DNA of 64,000 nt from Pseudorhizobium banfieldiae (GCF_000967425.1 NZ_FO082820.1:4085501-4149500), one strand, 5' to 3'; counted from the first letter of the stretch, positions 9,410 through 20,086 are shown. Notes: generated by a model not told the origin, from the letters alone. Translations and numbers: made by a program.

Positions 9410-9714
9410 TTTTTGTATCTCCGCGACCCTATCAGTACTTCCGTTCAACCCTATCTCTCACCTGTGCTCCGAGAGAACAATCCTTTGGTATCTATTTGTC
9501 CTTCTGCTGAGACTACCTAGGAATGACCAAGATTGGCGCTGTTCTTAGATGTTCTTTGAAGGGTGGGGCGCCATTTTCCTCCCGTGCCTCTTATGAGTCC
9601 CGATTTTCGGAAGCAGCGACCGAGAAATCAAGCCGTATAATCCCCGCATAATCCTTTGATTAAGATTCTTGAGGATTTAGTGTCTCACACGGTGGGGTTG
9701 AGGCAGAGATTCGC
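9410..9714. other. Divergent intergenic region upstream of the Druantia-like pair
   Basis: A 305-bp gap between the small leftward gene and the rightward Druantia-like pair. It is richer in A and T than its flanks. A TATAAT hexamer lies at 9636-9641, but the bases 17 upstream do not resemble a -35 box. I see no long inverted repeat. It probably carries promoters in both directions. Confidence 0.4.
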
Positions 9715-12700
9715 GTGAGTGACATCCACGAAGACGTAATGAGAAACTGTCGCACGGATCGTCTTTCGGCTGCGCGGCGCCTACTTGACAATATCTTGAA
9801 TCGAAACGGGCTGGACAGCCCCAATGGACAGCCCATCTACAAATATCGGATTTCGCGCGCCGAATTCGACCGGGGCCGTCAACTCCTGGAGATGTCGTCG
9901 GCTTTGCTAGATCGGCGCAACATCCCACTTTGTGCGGTTTTCGCTCTTGTGACGTCGGAATGGTACAGGCGGGAGGCCAAGTCACTATGGCGGGTTTGGT
10001 CGCATATTGGCGTCGTTCCTGATGCGTTGACCGTCAACGAGCGAAACGACGTTGCAGATGTTGGGCTCTCGTGGTGGGGTCAATCGCCGAAGATCAGCCG
10101 TTCCTTCAGGAGGAGGCGGCGCGAGTTCTTGTTGACGCTTGCTTTGAACGGCGGGCTGCCATCTTCACTTATCGTTGGCGAGACGGGTAATCGGGTTCGA
10201 CGGTACTTTCTGGGTGTGATGGAGGATGCGCTTTCACGCGGCTCCTTGCCCACCTACAACGAAATAGTGGACTATGCGGAAAGTAACGCTGGCTTTCTCC
10301 CCGAAAGCTACCGGGACGAGACCATCTATGAGCTTACGGCAGAGCTAATCGGGCATCTACACGCTTGCCGGAAAAAACTGCCTCCCGGCGAAACCCAGAC
10401 GAATCCTGCAGGGTGGCTCGATGTCCATGATGCCGGTTGGCGAGAGCGTCTCCCAATTCACCTCCCGGAGGATGTTGCCGCCTGCAATCGCCTCTTCAAC
10501 AACCTCCTTACGGTGGCCCCTCGCGCACGAGGGGGCGGCATCGGGCTCGCAAGATATCTTTATCGTGATCTCTCCGGCGCCTGGAAACAAGGATTTGTCG
10601 CACAAGCGGATGGCGAACTCGCCTTCGATGCGCTCGCAAACTTCACCGAGGGCCGCTTTCGTGCCTACTTTGCTGGACGCGCGGGGCAGCTCATGTCTCG
10701 TGAGTTCGCGCACGTTTACCGCTCGGAAACCGAAAGCAACGGAAACTTCACAGTCACGTCGCAAGCTATTGGTCGTCTTGACCTGATTGGCCCAGTGCCT
10801 TTCTCGGAAGCCATTGCCGTAAACCTGGTCCGCGATGGGATGGCGATCCCGGCAGTCTGCTGGCCTGGCGGTTCGCAGCGCGTTTCAAACTGCCTCGTCC
10901 TCCGGCCAACCGATCGCGAGGATCGCCTAGAATTGCTCGCTACCGGCTCCCTTCGCTCGACTCTGCCTTGCCTATTCGTGCTGACGCCGAAGGGCTCGAC
11001 TGTGTCGGGTCATGAGGGGGGAGAAGCTACGCGGATCTGGAATGATAGCACATGGCAGCTCTGGCGAATCGAGGGAATGGCGCTCGTAGTCACGCCAGGC
11101 GGCGAGCGCTACCGGATCGAATCGGCAGCCAATACATCCGACGATAGACGTTTGGAACTCAATCAGCTCTTCCATCCAGATCTGGTTTTCGAGGACACCT
11201 CGCTAGTCGCGGTTGAGGCTCCGTTAAACCTTCGCCAGTTCAGCGCAGACGGTGGTGCGACCTCGAACGGTGTCATTCGCGTTTTGAAGTCCGGTCAACC
11301 GATCGCTGCACGAGACGAAGTGTCTGGCGTCGTGACGGTCCAATGGCAAGACGATGAAGGGTTCATCATTGATCGCGGTCGTCTGCTCGTGTTGCCAAGA
11401 AATTTCGAGCTGCGCGGTCAGATTGACAGCGGTGGGGCACGGGTCGAGTGGCACGAATTGCCGGGTTGGCGGATTGACGCCCTTGCTAGTGACGGCACTG
11501 TCACGACGACCACGGACAGGACCGAGTACGGATGGCTCTGTCCTTGGAGTGGGACGAGGAACGGGTACCAGCGAATACAGCTTACAGATCCGCACGGCTC
11601 CACCATCAAAGCACGACTGCGTCTAACGGCAAAACAAACCGTGTTGCTTGACGCTGAGGGAAAGGTCCGTACCGATCAACCACAAATGTCGCTCGCCGAA
11701 CTTCGCGGCTCTCTTTTGCTTACCAGTCGACCAGTACTCATCGATCTTGATCTGCGGGGTGCGGGGGCCAATCGTGCACTGATATCCCGGAGGATTGAAG
11801 GCGAAACACCAATGGTTCGCTTTGGTGACCTTGCGCAAAGCCTTCTGGGGCTATCGGCCGAACGCGGCCCAAGTGTCTGCCTGCTTGATGACAGTCACCG
11901 AACAATCTGCAGCATTCGCCGGCCACAAGAGCAACCGTCAATCCTTCACGATCAAATTGAGTTCGCGCGGCCGCTGGCCGAGGGCGAGCTCACAGTGGTA
12001 AGATCACTACAATGCCCCGACGAAGAACACGTACTCGGGGACCAAGATCAACTGATCCCTCGACTGCTTGACAAAGTTCCTGGACCGCTTCTCCTCTACA
12101 GGAGGAAGGGCGACGCAGTTACGACGCGCCCGACCGTGATTTCCGGGGCGCAGGATGCTGTTCCTGAAGAGGCTCTCGACGCGATCGCGCGCGCTGCGGT
12201 CATACAGGATGAAGCACTCCGTCGTCGCGCCTATCACGCCTTACTAAGTGGCGCCGCGAACAACCCTGCCGCCGGCTCCACAATTTCCCGTATCTTGCGC
12301 ACGATCCATTCATTGCGAGGCCTTAGTCCCCGCGCATTGGACATCACTCGGGAGCTCCCGCACTTTCCGAACTTACTGTGCCGCTTGCTCCTTGCCGCCA
12401 ACAGCGAGCGCGTCGAAAGCATAGTCGCGCTAGAGCGCGACCTCCCATTCCTCTGGATGGCGCTGAACGTCAACTCCTGGCGCGACGCAGCACTTGCAGA
12501 ATGGGAGCGTGCGAAGGAAGACTTTGCGCAATTCTATGATGCGAAGGACGCGCAGTCACAGGCTAGTGCATTAATGAAGGAGCGGATTGACTTTCTCGTC
12601 GAACGTACCCAGTGGTTTGCAGGAATACGTGCTGCCTTGGGCTTTAGCAGCGAACTGAGAAGCGACTTACGTCAACTTGCTCAAGAGCACGTCCGCCTTC

Positions 12701-12954
12701 AAGTAGATCAATCGGATCCCATTGCGACCGCCCTGATCAACGAGGCGGAAAAGGCTGGACTTCCCGCGGATATTGCAACCCTCAACTACCATCACTACGC
12801 GACCCTCGTCGCACCCGTCGTGCTCGCGGCTGTCGCGAGTGGACGCATCGAGTGGTCGCCCGCCGTTGCAGCGGGTCTGCGCAACGCGCTAGACATCGAT
12901 CACAACTACATCAGTGCCGCCTTCCCTCATTGTTTGCAGCGATTCCAATCATGA
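9715..12954 (+). CDS. Druantia type III-like protein DruH (STY4851/ECs_5259-like)
   Basis: A 1079-residue protein without a classical catalytic motif that I can see. Its size, its position directly before a giant DUF1998-type helicase, and its general make-up (helical N-terminal half, then a beta-rich region around residues 380-720, then a helical C-terminus) fit the DruH component of two-gene Druantia type III anti-phage systems. The GTG start is preceded by GAGGCAGAG; an ATG eight codons later is an alternative. The stop overlaps the next start in ATGA, so the two products are probably made together. Assignment to DruH is by context and partial recognition; the molecular role is unknown. 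Confidence 0.6.
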   Translation: MSDIHEDVMRNCRTDRLSAARRLLDNILNRNGLDSPNGQPIYKYRISRAEFDRGRQLLEMSSALLDRRNIPLCAVFALVTSEWYRREAKSLWRVWSHIGVVPDALTVNERNDVADVGLSWWGQSPKISRSFRRRRREFLLTLALNGGLPSSLIVGETGNRVRRYFLGVMEDALSRGSLPTYNEIVDYAESNAGFLPESYRDETIYELTAELIGHLHACRKKLPPGETQTNPAGWLDVHDAGWRERLPIHLPEDVAACNRLFNNLLTVAPRARGGGIGLARYLYRDLSGAWKQGFVAQADGELAFDALANFTEGRFRAYFAGRAGQLMSREFAHVYRSETESNGNFTVTSQAIGRLDLIGPVPFSEAIAVNLVRDGMAIPAVCWPGGSQRVSNCLVLRPTDREDRLELLATGSLRSTLPCLFVLTPKGSTVSGHEGGEATRIWNDSTWQLWRIEGMALVVTPGGERYRIESAANTSDDRRLELNQLFHPDLVFEDTSLVAVEAPLNLRQFSADGGATSNGVIRVLKSGQPIAARDEVSGVVTVQWQDDEGFIIDRGRLLVLPRNFELRGQIDSGGARVEWHELPGWRIDALASDGTVTTTTDRTEYGWLCPWSGTRNGYQRIQLTDPHGSTIKARLRLTAKQTVLLDAEGKVRTDQPQMSLAELRGSLLLTSRPVLIDLDLRGAGANRALISRRIEGETPMVRFGDLAQSLLGLSAERGPSVCLLDDSHRTICSIRRPQEQPSILHDQIEFARPLAEGELTVVRSLQCPDEEHVLGDQDQLIPRLLDKVPGPLLLYRRKGDAVTTRPTVISGAQDAVPEEALDAIARAAVIQDEALRRRAYHALLSGAANNPAAGSTISRILRTIHSLRGLSPRALDITRELPHFPNLLCRLLLAANSERVESIVALERDLPFLWMALNVNSWRDAALAEWERAKEDFAQFYDAKDAQSQASALMKERIDFLVERTQWFAGIRAALGFSSELRSDLRQLAQEHVRLQVDQSDPIATALINEAEKAGLPADIATLNYHHYATLVAPVVLAAVASGRIEWSPAVAAGLRNALDIDHNYISAAFPHCLQRFQS

Positions 12955-15900
12955 CAATCCGCCCATTCGACACCCTATCGCGCCTTCGTCAGCGGATGGC
13001 TGAAGCCATCGTCGCCCGGTCGGGCGTACGAAATCCAGCACTGACCGCGCAGCTTCGTCAGACTTTGTCACAAGCGGACACCGGAGGCGCCCTAATCCCA
13101 CCTCCAATCCTAGAGGGGGCATTCCCGTTTATTCCGGCGGACGAAGTGCTCGCAGACCTTTCTGGCAACCTCCTAGCAAGCGCGACCGTTGACGCGCTGG
13201 TGGGAGACGACTCCGGACGCGGCTATTCATTCCCCCGGCAGCGGCGCCCTTACCGACACCAGCTACATGCTTGGCAAGCGCTAAATTCTTCCGAGATCAA
13301 AAGCGCGTTGATCACTGCCGGAACCGGTTCCGGGAAGACCGAGTGCTTTCTTGTTCCTGTTTTGGATTCCCTCTACCGACGCCAAGAGCGCTCAGAAGGC
13401 GTTGAAGCAATAATGCTTTATCCGTTAAACGCGCTCATCGCCAGTCAACAAGAGCGACTCGACGCCTGGACCAAGCCATCAGGCGGCAGAATTCGCTATT
13501 GCCTTTACAATGGCAACCTTCCGGAGACACACACGAGCCTAGTTCAACGCGACAAGCTGTCATCAAACCCGCAACAGGTGCCAGATCGCAAGACGTTGCG
13601 TTGGTCTCCTCCTCCTCTGCTCGTCACTAACCTCACAATGCTCGAATACATGCTCGTTCGTCCCCAGGACCGGCCGATCATCGATCAGTCGAAGGGCAAG
13701 TTGAAGTGGATCATTCTCGACGAGGCCCACACCCTGGTCGGGTCTGCAGCCGCCGAAGTGGCGCTTCTCTTGCGACGGGTGATCGAAGCATTCGAGGTTG
13801 ATCCAAAAACCGTTCGGTTTGTTGCAACGTCTGCAACAATCGGCGACGGCCCGAAGGTCAAAGAAGACCTACGCCGGTTCTTGGCAGATGTAGCCGGCAC
13901 AGAAGTTTCGACTGTCGAGGTAATTTCTGGCGACCGGCTTCTTCCGACCCGGAGCGGAAAGGGCGGACAAGCTCCCAGTCCTTCCGCGATGATCGACCTT
14001 CCTGCAGCCGATCTCTTCGACAAGCTCTCGTCTCACGATCCTGTCTGGTCGCTGGTGGCGGGATTGAAAGATCAGCCCTTACAGACACAGCAGCTCGACC
14101 GCCTTGGAAGAGCGATGGGCGTCGACGGCGAGACTCTTGCAATGGCGCTGACGCGAGCGACGTCCAGATCCGGCGAGACGCTGGCGCCGCTTAGGGTTCA
14201 CAGCTTTCATCGCGCGTTCTCCGGTCTCTGGTGCTGCACAAACCCGGCTTGCCCCGATAGCCTAGGCGGAGAATGGGCTGCCGGACGCCTTCTATTCGAA
14301 CGAGACGAAGCGTGCCCGAAGTGCCACATGCCGGTCGCGGAACTTTATTCCTGCAATGAATGCGGTGAAGCATTTATGATTGCGGACGAGAAGGGTAAGC
14401 GGCTCGCCCCCCCTCGGAACCTGCCTCCGAATGACGAGTTTTTGTTCGAAGCCGATCGTTCCGCGTCGGATGACGACGAGGTGAATGCCGATGAAAAGCT
14501 TGATTTAGACACGCCCACCATCGCGCACTGCTTTTCTCTGTCGGGCCGCGGTCTCATGCCAATCTTCGTGGACACGGCGACCGGCATGACTGCGGATGGA
14601 GACGGTGAACGTCGATACCGACTATCCGCTCATCCTGGCGGAGGTAAAGGCCCCTGCCCGGGCTGCGGCGCGACGGCGAAATCCGGAGACAAACTCTATC
14701 CTTTCAGGTTCGGAGCTCCGTTCACGATCAGCAACGCCGCCCCCATGCTTCTCGAAGCGATGCCGCCGGCGGAAGGATTGGTGCAGCCCTCCCTGCCTCA
14801 GACCCCTCCGGATCTTCCCACCGGCGGTCGCCAGCTAATCAGCTTCACGGATAGCCGCCAAGGGACGGCACGCATGGCGGCGAAGCTTCAGATGGAGAGC
14901 GAGCGAGCCTTCGTGCGCTCCTTCATCTATCAGGTGGTTCAACACAAAGCTTCAGGTAGTGGGGACAACGGGAAGGCTGAAGAGCTCAAAGCCAGGATTG
15001 CGAAGGTGGCGTCCTATCCGGATTGGGAGGACGGGCCACTTAAGAACGTAGTTCGCGAGGCCGAGGAGCAATTGGCGAAGCTGTCGGGCGGCGGCAGCAT
15101 CCCCTGGAGCGACTTACGGGCTCAGCTTGCTGAGCGCACTGAAGTCCGCGACTGGCTTCCTGACGTCTGGGGATCTCGTGCGGACCTCTTCAAGAAAGCT
15201 GCGGCCTCGGCACCTTCTCAGATTGCTGAAGCATTGCTTCTTCGAGAAATGATGCGAAGGCCGAAGCTGGCCAACTCGCCGGAGACGATGGGTCTTGCGA
15301 GATTTGTCTTTCCAGGGATCGAGAAGCACGCCCAGGCGCCGAGCGGCTTCCTGCAACGTGGTGGGAGCCTTGAGGATTGGAAGGCTTGGCTTACGTGTTT
15401 GGTAACTTTTTCCATCCGAAGCAACCTAGCGGTAGCCGTCAATTCGGACCTGCTTCAGTGGATCATGCGTAAAGGCTTCCCGAAAACGCTTGCCTCGCCT
15501 GGTATGGAACCGGGTAGGCGGCAGCTTCGCTGGCCGGCAGCCAGCGCCGCGGGAAAGCAGCCTCAAGTCGTTGAACTCCTCCGGCTCGGCCTCGGCCTGA
15601 ACGTTGGTTCCTCGAGCGATCGTGCGGAAATTAATGACTGGCTCCAGAAGGCGTGGAATCAGCTGCACACCCTGTTTCCTAAGAACGCCAACGGCGAGCA
15701 GGCACTGGATTTCGACAAGCTTGAGGTCGGACCGTTGAGGAACGCGTTTCGCTGCCCGGTCACTAGGCGAATTGTGGATGTCGCGCCCTTCGGTCTCTCA
15801 CCGTATGCGCGGACAAAGGTGGATCGCCCGCAGCCGATTACCATGCCGGTCGCCCCGGCGGATGCCGACACCGCCACCCGAACCCTGTTCCTGTCGGAAG

Positions 15901-18900
15901 ATACCGATGTTGCTGCTCTGAGAGACAGCGGTCTCTGGACCGACATGCATGATCGTATCGCACTGTACTCGCCATACAGCCGGTCTGCCGAGCATTCGGC
16001 GCAGCTCTCTTCACGCCACCTGCGGCATTACGAGTCCGAATTCAAGGCGGGCCGGATCAACCTCCTCAATTGCTCCACCACCATGGAAATGGGGGTAGAC
16101 ATCGGCTCGGTGAATGGGGTGTTGATGGCAAACGTGCCGCCATCGATCGCAAACTATAAGCAGCGGGTAGGTCGCGCTGGTCGACGCGGTCAACCGCTGT
16201 CGCTCGCGTTCACTTTTGCGAAGGACCGCCCGCTAGACCGCGAGGCGTTCCGCGATCCTGTTGCATTCTTGAGCAGGTCTATAGCAGCCCCTCGCGTGGC
16301 GCTAGACAGCCGACCGATCGTGCAGCGCCATGTCAACGCGTTACTTTTTGGTCGCTTTCTAAATCTGAACAGCGGCAATCCCCTAAGCATGGAGACAGGT
16401 GACTTCTTCGGCTTTCCCGCTGCGCCTAACTCAGTGCGCGCTGCGAAAGATGCCCGACCGATTGAGTTGATGCTGAGGTGGCTCGCAAAGGCCACGACGG
16501 CAGAAGAGAATAAGGTCGCACTGCAGCGGTTGGTCCGTGGATCGGTATTGGCTGGCCGTGATGACCTTCTGGACCAATGTGCTGAAGCTCTCAAATCAGC
16601 GGAGACTGAGTTCGAAACCGAGTGGAGCGGGCTGCAAAGTCAGTTTCAGGGAGCCGATATCATAGGCGCTTCAGCCGCGATCGAGGCTCATCTCAAGAGG
16701 CTTTGCAAGGAATTCTTGCTGGCCGATCTTGCAGACCGTGGCTTCTTGCCAGGCCATGGATTCCCAAATCATGTCGTGGCCTTCGAGCTTGATCGAAATG
16801 ACTTGCAGGGCGAATTGAACAACGATGACCGCAGAGGGCGTCGCCACGGGGGCCCGAAGAGACCGCTCGACATCGCGATCAGGGACTATGCTCCAGGATC
16901 GGAGACTGTCGTCGATGGGCAAGTCTATCGCGTCGGCGGCGTCACACTGAATTGGCATCGCCCTTCGAGCGATGACGGCGTCCGCGAAGTTCAAGCACTC
17001 CGTTGGGCCGCCAGGTGCTCTCATTGCGGCGACAACTGGACGGGCGCCGGTTCAAGGCCTGAAGAATGCAGGACATGCGCAGACCCGTCAATTGTTGCTG
17101 AAAGTTTCCTCAAGCCGGCCGGGTTTTTAAGGGACCGGCACGCCCCAGTGCATGCCGAAGTCGAAAATGTGGATTTCATTCGCGCCGAAGCACCACGGAT
17201 CTCAGCCGGCGCGTCCCGCTGGGAGGCCCTCAGCCAACCTACGACAGGTCGGTTCAGAGTGAATCGTCGGGGAACGGTCTACTATCACACACGAGGACAA
17301 AATAACGAAGGGTACGGTCTTTGCTTGCGATGCGGTCGCATGGAAGCGATGAAACCCGGCGAAACAATCTGCACGGGCCTCATAGACCACAAGCCTCTGC
17401 GCGCGCGCGAAAACTTTCTACAGCCGTGCGAGGGCAACAGCGAAACCTTCGCTGTCCAGCATTCGTTACATCTCGGGTACGAAATTTACACCGACGTTTT
17501 GGAGCTGCAGCCTGCTCGATCTCCAGAAATCGGGGCCGCCAATGCGATTGCAATTGCGATACGCGAGGCCACTGCGCGACACCTAGGAATCGAACCAGAG
17601 GAAATGGGCTACAGCATCGGACCATCCAGGAACGCCATGGCTACATCGACCCTCTCGATTTTTCTTCATGACCGAGCAGCCGGCGGTGCCGGCTATGTCG
17701 TTCAGGCTGCCAACGAGATGCGCGCGATTCTACGTAGCGCGCGACGAATCTTAGACTGCCCACGCGACTGCGCACACGCCTGCTCATCTTGCGTACTGGT
17801 GTCTGACGCTCCGGAAAGAGAAGAAGATCTAGATCGACACAAGGCAATCTCTTTCCTTGACACCCATCTGTCCCTACCAGACGTCATCGACGTCGCTGAC
17901 GCCTTCGCTGCGGAAAGCGACGTGTCCGACCGACCTCTCAGCGAGATTGATGATTGGCTCAGCCATCGAGCAGGCTCCGAACTCCATGTCTGGACTGGCG
18001 TGAATGACATTGTGGAGCTTTCGGACTGGGCTTTTACGCCACTGTTCAAAAGGTGGACCGACAACGGTCGGCGCGTCAGCCTAATCCTTCCTAGCGACTT
18101 CGTATCGTCCCTGGACGCGGCTCAAGTGCTATTCCTGCGCGACTACTGCACCCGCAACGGGCTTGATGTGGCTGAAGGTGAACCGAAGCGATTCAACAAT
18201 GGCGGATACCTTTTCGCTTACGCCACAGATGGGACGAAAGGACGTGGGTGGGCAAGTCGAGACGAGACCGTGCTGATGGCAGGTCCTGGTTGGGGAGCAA
18301 CGCATGCTGCGCCAATTGCTCATGCACCCGTCGTTCTCTCTCCCAAATACCGAGAGATATCGCTCCAGGAGCTCAAGCCTAGGTCGGGAGCTGCCGTTGT
18401 TGTACTTGGCTCCGGCCTTGAGGGCCCCATTGCCGATTTTGGCGCTTCCATGGCCAGGAAGATAAGGGATGCGATGGTTAAATGTGGCGTCGCAACCGCG
18501 GACCTGGTGATCAGAGCAAACTACCAGGATAGATACGCGCGATCGCCACTCGTCCTAAAACTGCTGGTCGACACAGTAGCATCACTTAACTCCACTGGCG
18601 CACCTTCGCTCTCGATCCTAACGGCGCCCGACCGCAGCGGCTATTCTCGAACACATATAGCTTCCGACATTATATCCGACGTCGTGCTGGCTGATCTGGC
18701 GCGAAACTACGCAGCTAACAAAGGATTTGAGGCGGAGCTGTCGGTCGGCCAACTGCCACATAAGCGCAGTCTCAGCCTTCACATGCAATCTGGCACCACA
18801 ATGATCGTGGATCTCGACCAAGGGTTTGGCTGGCTCGAGTACAACGGAAGAGAAAGATTCTTTGACGCCAACGGCTCAACGCAACGAAACACAGAGTGGC

Positions 18901-18974
18901 TGCGGAAGCTAATGGGGCAGGTAAAACGCCGCAACGCATATGACAGCCAGATGGTGTTGTGGCAGAAAACATAG
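12951..18974 (+). CDS. Druantia-type giant DEAH helicase DruE-like with MZB/DUF1998 domain
   Basis: A 2007-residue SF2 helicase; the ATG at 12951 overlaps the previous stop. The N-terminal motor has Walker A AGTGSGKT (123-130) and DEAH (257-260), followed by TSATIG; the second RecA half carries MEMGVDIG and QRVGRAGRRGQ. Several Zn-ribbon-like Cys pairs lie at CPKCH, CNECG, CSHCG and CLRCG, and the MZB (DUF1998) cysteine cluster CPRDCAHACSSC is near residue 1600. About 380 residues follow; PHKRSLSL plus a downstream G-W stretch faintly recalls a phospholipase D-like end, but no second motif is convincing. DruE is the shared protein of Druantia systems and is thought to act on phage DNA. Confidence 0.8.
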   Translation: MTIRPFDTLSRLRQRMAEAIVARSGVRNPALTAQLRQTLSQADTGGALIPPPILEGAFPFIPADEVLADLSGNLLASATVDALVGDDSGRGYSFPRQRRPYRHQLHAWQALNSSEIKSALITAGTGSGKTECFLVPVLDSLYRRQERSEGVEAIMLYPLNALIASQQERLDAWTKPSGGRIRYCLYNGNLPETHTSLVQRDKLSSNPQQVPDRKTLRWSPPPLLVTNLTMLEYMLVRPQDRPIIDQSKGKLKWIILDEAHTLVGSAAAEVALLLRRVIEAFEVDPKTVRFVATSATIGDGPKVKEDLRRFLADVAGTEVSTVEVISGDRLLPTRSGKGGQAPSPSAMIDLPAADLFDKLSSHDPVWSLVAGLKDQPLQTQQLDRLGRAMGVDGETLAMALTRATSRSGETLAPLRVHSFHRAFSGLWCCTNPACPDSLGGEWAAGRLLFERDEACPKCHMPVAELYSCNECGEAFMIADEKGKRLAPPRNLPPNDEFLFEADRSASDDDEVNADEKLDLDTPTIAHCFSLSGRGLMPIFVDTATGMTADGDGERRYRLSAHPGGGKGPCPGCGATAKSGDKLYPFRFGAPFTISNAAPMLLEAMPPAEGLVQPSLPQTPPDLPTGGRQLISFTDSRQGTARMAAKLQMESERAFVRSFIYQVVQHKASGSGDNGKAEELKARIAKVASYPDWEDGPLKNVVREAEEQLAKLSGGGSIPWSDLRAQLAERTEVRDWLPDVWGSRADLFKKAAASAPSQIAEALLLREMMRRPKLANSPETMGLARFVFPGIEKHAQAPSGFLQRGGSLEDWKAWLTCLVTFSIRSNLAVAVNSDLLQWIMRKGFPKTLASPGMEPGRRQLRWPAASAAGKQPQVVELLRLGLGLNVGSSSDRAEINDWLQKAWNQLHTLFPKNANGEQALDFDKLEVGPLRNAFRCPVTRRIVDVAPFGLSPYARTKVDRPQPITMPVAPADADTATRTLFLSEDTDVAALRDSGLWTDMHDRIALYSPYSRSAEHSAQLSSRHLRHYESEFKAGRINLLNCSTTMEMGVDIGSVNGVLMANVPPSIANYKQRVGRAGRRGQPLSLAFTFAKDRPLDREAFRDPVAFLSRSIAAPRVALDSRPIVQRHVNALLFGRFLNLNSGNPLSMETGDFFGFPAAPNSVRAAKDARPIELMLRWLAKATTAEENKVALQRLVRGSVLAGRDDLLDQCAEALKSAETEFETEWSGLQSQFQGADIIGASAAIEAHLKRLCKEFLLADLADRGFLPGHGFPNHVVAFELDRNDLQGELNNDDRRGRRHGGPKRPLDIAIRDYAPGSETVVDGQVYRVGGVTLNWHRPSSDDGVREVQALRWAARCSHCGDNWTGAGSRPEECRTCADPSIVAESFLKPAGFLRDRHAPVHAEVENVDFIRAEAPRISAGASRWEALSQPTTGRFRVNRRGTVYYHTRGQNNEGYGLCLRCGRMEAMKPGETICTGLIDHKPLRARENFLQPCEGNSETFAVQHSLHLGYEIYTDVLELQPARSPEIGAANAIAIAIREATARHLGIEPEEMGYSIGPSRNAMATSTLSIFLHDRAAGGAGYVVQAANEMRAILRSARRILDCPRDCAHACSSCVLVSDAPEREEDLDRHKAISFLDTHLSLPDVIDVADAFAAESDVSDRPLSEIDDWLSHRAGSELHVWTGVNDIVELSDWAFTPLFKRWTDNGRRVSLILPSDFVSSLDAAQVLFLRDYCTRNGLDVAEGEPKRFNNGGYLFAYATDGTKGRGWASRDETVLMAGPGWGATHAAPIAHAPVVLSPKYREISLQELKPRSGAAVVVLGSGLEGPIADFGASMARKIRDAMVKCGVATADLVIRANYQDRYARSPLVLKLLVDTVASLNSTGAPSLSILTAPDRSGYSRTHIASDIISDVVLADLARNYAANKGFEAELSVGQLPHKRSLSLHMQSGTTMIVDLDQGFGWLEYNGRERFFDANGSTQRNTEWLRKLMGQVKRRNAYDSQMVLWQKT

Positions 18975-19083
18975 AAAATCTAGCAAGTGTAGCCATAGCC
19001 AAGGCAAACACTTGGGCTGATTAGCTAGCTTGTCACGCACCAGCGCAAGAAGGCTACAGGCAGGCCCAATGGGAAACGCTAGA

Positions 19084-19890
19084 CCGCCGACATCATCCGG
19101 CTAGCTTCCCGGTATAGCCGCTATGGCCATCGCCGGATCAGGGCGATGTTGCGATCTGAAGATTGGACGGTGAATGTGAAGCGCGTCGAGCGCATTTGGC
19201 GGCGGGGGCGGTTGAAGGTTCCCCAGAAGCAATCGAAAAGAGGGCGTCTCTGGATCTCTGGCTGAATGACGGATTTTACATCCGGCTTCGACCGGAGCAC
19301 CCCAATCATGTCTGGTCCTATGACTTCGTCGAGGGCCGCACCCACAACGGCAGCAAGTGCCGCATGCTCAACATCATCGACGAGTTCACCCGGGAATGCC
19401 TCGCGATCCGGATCGATCGCAAGCTCAACTCCACCGACGTCATTGACGTCTTGTCGGACCTGTTCATCCTGCGCGGTGTGCCGAGTCATATTCGTTCCGA
19501 CAACGGCCCGGAGTTCATCGCTAAGGCTGCGCGGGAGTGGCTCGCCGCTGTCGGTGCGATGACCGCTTTCATCGAACCAGGAAGCTCTTGGGAGAACGGC
19601 TACTGCGAGAGCTTCAACTCGAAGCTTCGCGACGAACTGCTCAACGGTGAGATCTTCTATAGCCGGGGCGAAGCCAAGTGTTGATTTCCACTGAGAGCTG
19701 ACCCGGCGCAGCCAGATATTTCCATTGAGAATTCTTGGTGGAAACGCCGGGTCAGCTCTCAGTGGAAACCAACAGCCAAGGTTTTATCGAAGCCTGTCGG
19801 CGCTACCATAACACCGAGCGACCGCACTCATCGCTCCTCCACAAACCACCGGGACCGCAGGCCGTTATCTGGCCTGCGACACCGCTCTGA
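19084..19890 (+). pseudogene. Decayed IS3-family transposase OrfB (DDE integrase core)
   Basis: Pieces of an IS3-family OrfB in at least three frames. The N-terminal part reads ADIIRLASRYSRYGHRRIR to KVPQKQSKRGRLW and stops near 19262. After a frame change, LNDGFYIRLRPEHPNHVW leads into the rve core with WSYDFVEG, IIDEFTRECLAI, RSDNGPEF and the Glu in ENGYCESFN. The frame is then broken at 19679 by a 96-bp insertion, and the tail RRYHNTERPHSSL reappears in another frame at about 19800. Sequence near 19955-19972 (ACCGGACCACCTCA then GGGGCAGG) resembles the right end of such elements. It is non-functional. Confidence 0.85.
19679..19774. mobile_element. 96-bp miniature inverted-repeat element inserted in the IS3 remnant
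   Basis: Ends are 30-bp inverted repeats (19679-19708 and 19745-19774) with one mismatch, beginning TGTTGATTTCCACTGAG on the left and the complement of TGTTGGTTTCCACTGAG on the right. The insertion is flanked by a perfect 6-bp duplication GCCAAG (19673-19678 and 19775-19780). A third partial copy, TTTCCATTGAGAA, lies inside. Such TTTCCA-TGAGA repeats next to TG/CA ends recall IS21-family termini, so this looks like an IS21-derived element that has lost its transposase genes. It splits the older transposase remnant and is therefore the later arrival. Confidence 0.8.
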
Positions 19891-20086
19891 CCTGCCCCCT
19901 CACGCCCCAGGCAATTGCCGGAAAGCCGATCATGCACTAGGGCTGAAACCGGACCACCTCACAGGGGCAGGCGATTTGGGCTATCGCTGTTACACCAATC
20001 CAAGCGGATGACAGCTCCGACTTGTTGATAATCAAGCCGAACTTTGGGGCCAGTACGTGCAATCCTTCGACTGCTTTCGGGATTAA

